Of a stretch of 50,735 nucleotides of DNA, positions 24,301 to 30,439 are shown in pieces. Below the pieces are notes generated by a model. That model ran no database searches, was not told the DNA's origin, and was given only the letters and a program-made list of their open reading frames with translations. The stretch covers positions 20,919,248 to 20,969,982 of the forward strand of contig NC_049980.1 in NCBI RefSeq assembly GCF_000003815.2. The letters are read 5' to 3'. Each line of letters begins with the position of its first letter. The first letter of the stretch is position 1. The position numbers and the translations under genes are program-made. This stretch comes from Branchiostoma floridae (Eukaryota; Chordata; Leptocardii; Amphioxiformes; Branchiostomatidae).

Positions 24301-25048
24301 CCACACACATGTCGGGGTGGGGTTTCCTGCAGTAGGGCAGTACGATCCATACAATGTCGGGGGTAAGTCCTCAGAGTCCCACCAGTCTTAGCTGCCCTGT
24401 CAGACAACTTCCAGTGGGCACAGCACCTAAATGTTGCTTGTTGTGAGAAATACATGTATGTGTTGATTGTTATGATGAAAGTACTTTGCACTGACAAATC
24501 TATTTTTTCCTACCAAATCCATCATCAGAGTGACATAAAAATGCCCACTGCCCTACATGGAGCTGGAAGTATAAAGGCACAGGCCTTGATATGTACTTAA
24601 TGCTTATTTCATTATCTTGTGTATTGCAGACACCCACTTAATGTCTTCTTTTTGTTGTTATATACAGTGCTGGGACAGTCAGGACCAGGGGTCGGGCTTC
24701 CGTCTGCAATGAGCCCTTATCAACCCAGAAGGTTTGTATAGTCAACATTCCTGACAGCAGTTCTCCAATATCCTCAATTGGTTCACACGGGCTTCACTGG
24801 GTCCTGATTAGTACATGTTTTCTGTACTTCTCTTTACTATGTGTAAAGAATTTTCAGTGACTGTTGGTAAAGAAAATTAAAAAAAAAAAATTCTAAACAT
24901 TAACATTCATTCACCTAAAGCAGAGAACTAAGAAGGAGCACCATAGACATTAACTTTGTTTTTGTTGTTGTACTTCTGCTCTTCCATTTATATAGAATAT
25001 GAATACTAAACAGGATATCTTGTTTCTTTCTTTGTTGGCAGGGAGTGA
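125..25048 (+). CDS. ZNF609: ZNF608/ZNF609-type zinc-finger protein (5' partial)
   Basis: Joined coding segments: 125-344, 11619-11706, 19946-22716, 23100-24362, 24668-24731 and 25042-25048. All have AG/GT borders and the phases agree, giving 1470 codons plus stop. Vertebrate ZNF608 and ZNF609 are large, mostly disordered nuclear regulators with a single C2H2 finger; ZNF609 is known to work with Integrator and cohesin-loading factors. Blocks recognised from memory of the family, in order: [41 protein letters not shown] followed by a basic GRGKRARS; one finger C-x4-C-x12-H near 20310-20384; [28 protein letters not shown]; two Tyr-rich stretches; a His-rich tail; and terminal PRR. One copy resembling both vertebrate paralogs fits a pre-duplication chordate gene. 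The start codon is outside the window. Odd points are an 11-unit coding repeat and a final exon with only 7 coding bases. Confidence 0.93.
2089..3587. mobile_element. PIF/Harbinger-like non-autonomous transposon with TAA target duplication
   Basis: The left end reads GGGACTGTACGATATTTACC. The right end, reverse-complemented, reads GGGACCGTACGATATTTATC. The similarity continues through GGGGGAGGGCTGGTGC, so the terminal inverted repeats are about 40 bp. Both sides are flanked by TAA (2086-2088 and 3588-3590). A 3-bp TAA duplication and GG-starting ends are typical of PIF/Harbinger. Just inside each end lie G-rich units of the form GGGGGAGGGCCATGTT followed by a T-run, in the same orientation at both ends. 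The GC-rich 1-kb core has no transposase-like frame, so the element is non-autonomous. Confidence 0.8.
4089..7259. repeat. Tandem array, period exactly 1350 bp, about 2.35 copies
   Basis: Copies start at 4091, 5441 and 6791 with the same 20-mer (ggcaaatttcagtatttccg). The third copy stops after 469 bases at 7259, where atgcagcct gives way to unrelated sequence. By eye the copies are identical, and the open frames inside them give the same translation 1350 bases apart. Two small frames per unit (plus strand about 4719-5018, minus strand about 5199-5570, and their copies) match no family I know. I do not call them genes. Confidence 0.95.
10402..10830 (-). mobile_element. Degraded LINE-like ORF fragment with broken C2H2 finger
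   Basis: On the minus strand one frame reads [20 protein letters not shown], then CLWTH. This resembles the CxxC...GLISHxRTH finger at the end of some animal non-LTR retrotransposon ORFs. The first expected His is now Cys. The neighbouring frame upstream ([15 protein letters not shown]) looks like the preceding basic segment, displaced by a frameshift. This is probably an old dead copy. The family name is a guess from the motif alone. Confidence 0.45.
11619..11706 (+). CDS. ZNF609: ZNF608/609 88-nt exon ([17 protein letters not shown])
   Basis: The acceptor is cgtcacag|gtgttctgg and the donor is cacccag|gtgagaag. The phase-1 entry and phase-2 exit match the neighbouring exons. The encoded block, running on to RHDWAPPR, is nearly identical to vertebrate ZNF608/609 and is one of the strongest identifiers of the family. 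Confidence 0.95.
11707..19945 (+). other. ZNF608/609 intron (8.2 kb)
   Basis: No coding exon is recognised. Several 60-116-codon frames occur but lack recognisable motifs. A short inverted repeat (GAACTA...TAGTTC arms, 18475-18515) and a near-duplicate of about 30 bases around tgctgtaaaacctggta (19408-19477) are the only structures noted. Confidence 0.75.
19946..22716 (+). CDS. ZNF609: ZNF608/609 large central exon with the single C2H2 finger
   Basis: The acceptor is tttctccag|gttcagtg and the donor is caacaag|gttagaac. The 2771-nt exon starts with the family motif [10 protein letters not shown] and an AT-hook-like basic GRGKRARS. It contains the C2H2 finger ([19 protein letters not shown], His ligands following) at about 20310-20384. 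Long Ser/Pro/Lys-rich disorder follows, with family blocks RPIAPAPP (about 21168), [11 protein letters not shown] (about 21325), [10 protein letters not shown] (about 21707) and [11 protein letters not shown] (about 21775). A Tyr/Gln-rich stretch lies at 22200-22340. An in-frame TAG just past the donor would end an unspliced product after Gly. Confidence 0.95.
22768..22986. repeat. Three-copy tandem repeat, 74-76 bp unit
   Basis: Copies start at 22768, 22842 and 22918 with cagataatacagatt or a close variant. Each contains tcattctaaacaaattatga and ends in ctactgcaatag. The unit spacing is 74 then 76, the difference being a TT insertion. The array fills most of the 383-bp intron between two ZNF608/609 coding exons. 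Confidence 0.9.
23100..24362 (+). CDS. ZNF609: ZNF608/609 C-terminal exon (His/Ser repeat, Tyr-rich and His-rich regions)
   Basis: The acceptor is tccttgcag|gtgctgc and the donor is gtcgggg|gtaagtcc. Phases match both neighbours. After a charged stretch ([17 protein letters not shown]) comes an 11-unit 9-residue repeat. A Lys/Ser-rich disordered region follows, then a Tyr/Pro block ([18 protein letters not shown]) and a terminal His-rich stretch ([10 protein letters not shown]). The last two parallel the same region of vertebrate ZNF609. Reading through the donor gives a stop at 24389-24391, so intron retention would yield a slightly different C-terminus. Confidence 0.92.
23225..23521 (+). 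repeat. Coding minisatellite: 11 x 27 bp, 9-aa unit SHGHSSEKA
   Basis: Eleven contiguous 9-residue units lie in one register, from RHGHSADKA to SHGHHSDRV. The central six or seven are nearly identical ([18 protein letters not shown]), while the edge units are diverged (LHDQSTDKA). There is no interruption of frame. I know of no equivalent in vertebrate ZNF608/609, so it appears to be a local expansion. Confidence 0.95.
24668..24731 (+). CDS. ZNF609: ZNF608/609 penultimate coding exon, ending PYQPRR
   Basis: The acceptor is tatatacag|tgctggg. The 64-nt exon encodes [20 protein letters not shown]. Vertebrate ZNF609 also ends in a Pro/Tyr segment closing with PRR. The donor aagaag|gtttgt at 24732 leads to 25042. 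If it is not used, translation runs RRFV and stops at once. Confidence 0.85.
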
Positions 25049-26410
25049 CAAAGCTGACTGTATAGTGGACACCAGCTCTAGAGAGCGACAGTGGAACTTG
25101 GAATAGGGGAGGTGGAATGACTGGACCCGGGCAATGGATTTCCTTTCACAAACTGTTCTATTGGATATCTAATGGATGTGGACCAGATGAGCTTACAGAC
25201 TGGACACAGCCTTCACCACTAGGAGTGGACCAGGCTAGAGTAATCCCTGCACAGCTGAAGACTTACATGCAGTATCACAATCAAGGACAAACACAAGAAA
25301 AAGGATTGTGGACCAGAATTAGAAATCCTACCTATCAATGTTTTGGGATCCTTTGTATTCAGTGAATGTACAATTTAGAGGTAGGCTGTTGTCACAAGGC
25401 AATCAAACATCATAAAATGAAAACATTTCCATTTTAGTACAGCAACGTTACCAACCTATCCTGAAATGTTATGCTAACACTTGAGGATGATGAAAACAAT
25501 GTGGTGATGATCTTAATTTCTACGCTGCACTTGTGCAACGACCGGTGCTGCAATGTCAAGGTTTGCTGTGAGCTGTTATTTATGGCACATGGTAGGGTTG
25601 AAGAAAAGTAGGTTGCCTAAAGCTGGTTTTAGATTCAGGGCAAGATTAGACAAACCACAGAGGCCATCCACTATACAGGGCAGCTGCTGCATATAAAGCT
25701 GCCTTTAGAGAATGTTCTGTAATCTGTATTCAGGGAGATGCACTAGTGTAAAAAAGTAAATGTTACGCTTATCCTATTAATGTGGTTCCTCTTTTGTGTA
25801 CTACAAAACATTGCCTTTGGTCATATGTGTATTTGACGACGAATAAGAACTGTTAGAAAGGGAAAAGCATCAAAAGTGTGTTATTACCTTGCCAAGGGAC
25901 TAGTGCGCTGTGACAATGATTGTATTAATGGAACAAAGAGGATAGAAATAGTTCTGAATTATCCATGGCTGTGCTGAGCTCTCAAACTACTTACTCTTTT
26001 TGCCTTGTCTTGTGAGGGTTGTGTAAGATAGGTGTGTAATGCTTGTACATTGTGGCAATGGGACAGCTTAAAGCAAATGTACATACAAGTGCTGAGACAG
26101 ACAAGTACAAATTTCGCAAAGAAAGTGTGGGTTACTTAGATTCATGCTGTCATGTACAGAGATTTTGTACAGAGAAAAAAAGCAAAGCATTGCCACGTGC
26201 AATAACCATATAGCAATAACCCTATTTTCTAAAATGCAATTTTCCGTTGTTCAACCTGTTATTGCAAGCAAATGTGTGGCTCCTTTTGCAGCTCATTATT
26301 GTTGGTTCAGTTTTTTTCTTGTCATTTAATATCTCCAGGATTACCTTAACTTTCAGGTTTGTTTCTTTGTACTATTGAGGCGAAGATGTCAATAAAGTTT
26401 GTTTTGTAGA
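25042..26410 (+). other. ZNF608/609 last exon: 7 coding bases, stop, and long 3' UTR
   Basis: The acceptor tttgttggcag|ggagtga gives the end RRE-stop (TGA 25046-25048). The following 1.35 kb has no significant frame and ends with an AATAAA signal. The small frame at 25117-25365 shows no family likeness and is taken as untranslated. Confidence 0.7.
26391..26396 (+). terminator. AATAAA polyadenylation signal, ZNF608/609
   Basis: AATAAA sits in tgtcaataaagtttgttttg, followed by a GT-rich stretch. It is a plausible end of the ZNF608/609 transcript. Confidence 0.65.
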
Positions 26411-26531
26411 AATCATTCTTTGTGTTGAATGTGTGGAGTGGGGTGTAAACTACAATATGTTAGTTCCCATTTTTTCAGATAAAAGGTTCCAAAATGACAA
26501 GCAAGATACATATGATGCTGATAATTTAGTA

Positions 26532-26682
26532 TATCTGACATGGCTGCTGGCAAGATGCCAGTATCAGATAATCTGCTAGCAGATCTATTGGTGGCCAGGC
26601 CTGTATCCAAATGGCCAATCAGTACCCACCTATGATGCATTGGTTGGTCCTTTGGATACTGCCTTGCCACCAATAGATCTGC
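26532..26682. repeat. Cluster of foldback hairpins
   Basis: A long imperfect hairpin has arms 26579-26623 and 26641-26682. Its first 16 base pairs are perfect (GCAGATCTATTGGTGG), followed by paired AGGC and GTATCCAAA with small bulges, and a loop of about 20-25 bases. Immediately upstream are a perfect 14-bp palindrome ATCTGCTAGCAGAT (26571-26584) and a second hairpin (TATCTGACATGGC 26532-26544 with GCCAGTATCAGATA 26557-26570). Confidence 0.75.
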
Positions 26683-27331
26683 TTGGAGATGAAGGATAAG
26701 ATGTATGGGCTGTCTGATGAGGCATCTGCAGGTCACCTATCCCAGGAGCAGCTGCAGCTGCAGCACTGTGCATGTGTCGGTGGGCTTTGAAAGTTCACTT
26801 TGTTAGCGTTAATAAGGTATGATGAAGCTGGTAAACATACTGTGTGCCAGGTAGCAGAACAAACTGTAACTTGTTACACCAGTAACGTTTTAACCCATTA
26901 CCTTTTGTAAATGTAACACGGTAACACAACGTTAACATAGTGTTATATTCTCCTAGACATAAAGTAAGGTACCGGTCGGCAGTGTGAGTGTGAGCAGGAT
27001 GAGTGCCGGAGTGATAGATAAGTAACTCCTTACTGCAGATACAAGGTGCTACACAGCCCGCCCGTCCATCCATGGAAGGGGTAGGTAGCCTGTCGCATAT
27101 GCCTTTTTGAGGCCGTTGGGCAGTGTGTGTAACGTTAATGTTAAATTAAGACACAGCATTGGAAGACAGTGAAAGTATCAGTCAATTATGCCTTCTAGAG
27201 ACTATCCAAGCAAGCAGGTCCTATTGTGGCATAAGATTAAGAGGGATGTGTGGTGGACAATGAATGCTCCTTGGCCGGATACTCTCCTTTTTACTAGCTT
27301 TTGATGATTTGATACTAATGTTAACATGTAT

Positions 27332-27534
27332 NNNNNNNNNNNNNNNNNNNNNNNNNNNNNNNNNNNNNNNNNNNNNNNNNNNNNNNNNNNNNNNNNNNNN
27401 NNNNNNNNNNNNNNNNNNNNNNNNNNNNNNNNNNNNNNNNNNNNNNNNNNNNNNNNNNNNNNNNNNNNNNNNNNNNNNNNNNNNNNNNNNNNNNNNNNNN
27501 NNNNNNNNNNNNNNNNNNNNNNNNNNNNNNNNNN
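27332..27534. other. Assembly gap (203 N)
   Basis: Run of N. The rest of the stretch 26700-27700 shows no gene. Confidence 1.
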
Positions 27535-27705
27535 TTGGTTAAATTTTTCCAGAAACAGCATTCGACCTTACTTAGATTAACTTCATTTTCAGTTTAAAAT
27601 CACCTTTCTTTCTGTTTCTGCCGACCATGCTAAAGCTTTTACGCAAACATTTAATGCTGCACGTAAAGTCATTGATATTTATGGCGGATTATGTGGTTCA
27701 TATAA

Positions 27706-27725
27706 GCCCGCCAGAGGGCGCTGTT
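27706..27725 (+). promoter_or_regulatory. CTCF-like motif upstream of NDUFA13
   Basis: CCCGCCAGAGGGCGCTGTT closely matches the bilaterian CTCF core (CCAGNAGGGGGCGC type). It lies about 50 bp before the NDUFA13 start codon. This is a motif match only. Confidence 0.45.
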
Positions 27726-27771
27726 GCTATTCGTGTGACGGCACGTTTGAAAACGAGGCCCAAGTCCCATC

Positions 27772-29946
27772 ATGGCGTCCGGGACGGTCAAACAGGACCT
27801 ACCACCAAAAGGTGGTTACGGACCGATTGAATACGCCCGCAGACTTCCTAGGAGGGGTCCATCAGGTACGTAAGATACCATAGAACTGTATTCAAGCAGC
27901 AGTACGTTCGTATATCTACTTGACGGTAATACAAAGGTGGTGTGTCGAGTGACCTCCATGATAAAGATGGCGGTATCCTTGTAACTAACCGCCCCCCTCC
28001 CCATAATATTTACAACTTCGGAGAAATTATTCCTACGTCGTTGATGTTATGTGTAGTAAGTTACCTTGAGTTTGATACCGGTAAGGAAAGCTTCGGCTGT
28101 TAGCATTTTCTAGACATAGTTTCACAGTTAACTTTGAGCAACCCTCTCAACAACAACGAAGTTCATGTTATATTTTTTTATTGGGTAGCAAATTTCCATC
28201 GACATCTGTAAGTGTACTTCATAAAATGGCCTCTGCCAAGCACCATCAGGGACTGGAACGCCCTATCCACAACACCTTTGTGTCAAGGGACTCCTACCTT
28301 AGAAAATCATTTTGCACTGATGAATGTACCCTATTTATTACAAGTGACTGAATTATCAACACGATTAATAGTGGTCACCTCAATTCAATAGGAAGAGGAA
28401 GAAGAGGAAATGCATGATGAGACCTGACGTGTTTTTCTGTTTCATTTTTCAGGTTATGCCCTGTTTGCCCTTGGTATTGGAGTGGCCGTATATGGGTACG
28501 CAAAACTTTTCGCTACCAACAGACGGAGAAGGTATGATCTACATCTACATCTACATGGTGGTACCACCAAATGGCCCCGCATGGGGCATCGTAGGGGGGG
28601 GGGGGGGAGTTGAGGTCCCGGGTTAGGGCAGGCAGAGCACTTACAACCGTGCCAGGCAGGGCGTTCCACTCAGGAATCGTGCAAGGAAAAAGTTTTTGCT
28701 TTAGAGTTTTTGTATATGTCTGTACGTGGGAATAAGGGTTGGTATTTGTAGTCGTGAAAACCCCGGGTGCGCCCTTGGGCAGGCTTGAGAATATTGTTTT
28801 ATTTCGATATTTACTTGATGGTGTGTAGACCCACAATTTCAAATTGTAAAGTTTAGTGGAAATTGTGATAAGTATGTTAATGCACTTAGGCAGGACATTC
28901 CATTGTTTTAGTCCTAAGCGCCAGCCTCTCCTGTAGAATGTACGAGGCAATTTAGTCCTCGGACTATAATCTTGTACACGACATTGTGTGTTTAAATAAA
29001 TAAACCAGTTCTCTCTTGTTGGCGTATATATTAATATTATTATTGACTACTTTGTAGAAAAAGGTGAGGCGGGCGTTCCTCCTCCTTTCGGAGAGAGGGC
29101 ACCACTGATCTATCTCATGTAACTATCAAAGATGAATTCCACTTTTTTATGACCTGTCAAACCAGTCCTAGTTACAGCAAGGAGGTTATATGAGCTCATA
29201 ACCTCCTTGGTAACAAGAGAAGGTATCATGGCAACTTGGCACCTGGGACAGCTCAGCACCAAGCCCGTCGGGACAAAGCTGACATAGAATTGATGATAGA
29301 TCATCAAATAGAGCAAAATTGTGGAGATTTTGTGCCAAACGTTTTGTTTCACTGTAATGACTTGTTAATCATACAGTATCTCATCTGCAAACTTTGAGGT
29401 TCCGCATGTCACTCCACGCTAACTGCTATCATGTCCAACATCCACAGTAAACTCCACGGTTGTTATTGTTTATCTGTAGGCAAGACTGGGCTGAGGAGGT
29501 AGAAGTACAAGTCAGCCTGCATCCTCTTCATAAGGCAGAACAAGACAGACTGTAAGTTGGCTACAAACTGATTTCTTAACTCATTTAAAAATGCTGAATG
29601 TAGCACACCTGTTTTGTACAGTAAGACCAGACTGTAAACTTACACTAGTTACAGTAAAGTTTGATGTGGTTCTCCTCAAACACAGGACAAGGCTACAGAT
29701 ATTGACCCTGTACAATGATGTACTATAAATAAAAACCACCTTATCTTGTCTCACAGCATCTTGCGGCAGTATCGATCCAACCTGGAGGAAGAGGCCAAAA
29801 TTATGGAGGGGGTGGAAGGATGGGTTGTCGGAGAGAGCGTCTACCAGAGTGAGAAGTGGCACACCCCGCATCCCGTGGAAATCCTTAACCTACGGCCTCG
29901 CGAAGATATGGTCCGCAAAGTGTATGGCTACAACTATGATATCTAA
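27772..29946 (+). CDS. NDUFA13: NDUFA13 / GRIM-19, complex I accessory subunit
   Basis: Exons 27772-27865, 28453-28531, 29480-29551 and 29757-29946 total 435 nt, 144 aa plus stop, the same length as human NDUFA13. All junctions are GT-AG and in phase. The N-terminus [19 protein letters not shown] and the following RRLPRRG match the family. One membrane helix ([17 protein letters not shown]) is followed by a basic cluster. The C-terminal half has the conserved LEEEAKIM and GESVYQ-type blocks. NDUFA13 is a single-pass subunit of mitochondrial complex I needed for its assembly and for membrane potential; in mammals it also binds STAT3. The start is the first ATG of the conserved N-terminus. Introns carry LINE tails and a transposon copy. 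Confidence 0.97.
28220..28410 (+). mobile_element. LINE 3' tail fragment in NDUFA13 intron 1
   Basis: One frame reads [17 protein letters not shown], then TLENHFAL and a stop. WNALP-type motifs followed by a basic end mark the C-terminus of CR1/L2-like reverse transcriptases. A purine-rich tail (gaagaggaagaagagg) follows. The copy is 5' truncated and about 190 bp long. Confidence 0.6.
28537..28950 (-). mobile_element. LINE 3' fragment (antisense) abutting the NDUFA13 exon 2 donor
   Basis: The minus-strand frame contains [19 protein letters not shown], the typical CR1/L2-like C-terminal motif. It runs into a hexamer tail of three TGTAGA units ending near 28537. The donor GT is at 28532-28533, so the LINE end lies only a few bases inside the intron. 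A poly-G tract of about 14 occurs at 28591-28607. Confidence 0.65.
29178..29209. repeat. Perfect 12-bp-arm palindrome
   Basis: CAAGGAGGTTAT and ATAACCTCCTTG are separated by 8 bases (atgagctc). A related AAGGAGGTTT inverted pair flanks the LINE tail near 35.8-36.2 kb. Confidence 0.85.
29222..29435 (+). mobile_element. Diverged, truncated copy of the 653-bp TIR element
   Basis: It begins GGTATC with GGCACCTGGGAC, as the element at 34917 does. It keeps the later order (TTGTG-rich segment, ccctcactgcaataactcgtaa-like segment, gtcactcca), then stops just before NDUFA13 exon 3 at 29480. No right terminal repeat was seen. Confidence 0.6.
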
Positions 29947-30119
29947 TCACTCAACTTGTACGTTTCTTTAACATCCTGTAATATGCTTTAAGACTGACAT
30001 CACACACCATCTGAGATTCTCCTGTCTAAGATTGTACCTCACTTAAAGAGGAAGGAACTGTTCTTTGTGTGCTTGTTAGAGCTGGTGGTAACCATCAAAG
30101 TGTAGTGTTACTGACAGAA

Positions 30120-30125
30120 ATTAAA
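30120..30125 (+). terminator. ATTAAA polyadenylation signal, NDUFA13
   Basis: ATTAAA lies about 175 bases after the NDUFA13 stop and is followed by GT-rich sequence (gtgtttctgtggtg). It overlaps the presumed 3' end of the opposing gene. Confidence 0.5.
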
Positions 30126-30158
30126 AGGACAAACATCAGTGTTTCTGTGGTGCTCTTG

Positions 30159-30164
30159 TTTATT
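30159..30164 (-). terminator. AATAAA polyadenylation signal for the minus-strand SAXO-like gene
   Basis: The plus strand reads tttatt, so the minus strand reads AATAAA. It is the first such hexamer downstream of the stop at 30440. Confidence 0.4.
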
Positions 30165-30439
30165 TCAATTTTGGCAACATAATTTCACCAAGTACATAAT
30201 ACTACCATGTAACAATGGTTGGTATAATAGCAGCTTTGGATGCCCTTTAATAGTTGATTGCAAATATTGGCTTGATGATATAGCATCAGTTTTAAAAAAT
30301 GAATTCATATTTACAATAATCTCAGACTCTAATATACATGTATACTTAGGTCAAAACAACTTTGGAAAAAACTGTAGAAGTTTAAGTTGAAAAAAGAGTG
30401 TCAAGAATACTTCAATTCATATTATTAGTACAATATCCT

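Noticed and set aside
26541-26570. miR-31-like string TGGCAAGATG
   Set aside because: Only the first ten bases match. The string lies in the loop, not the stem, of its small hairpin.
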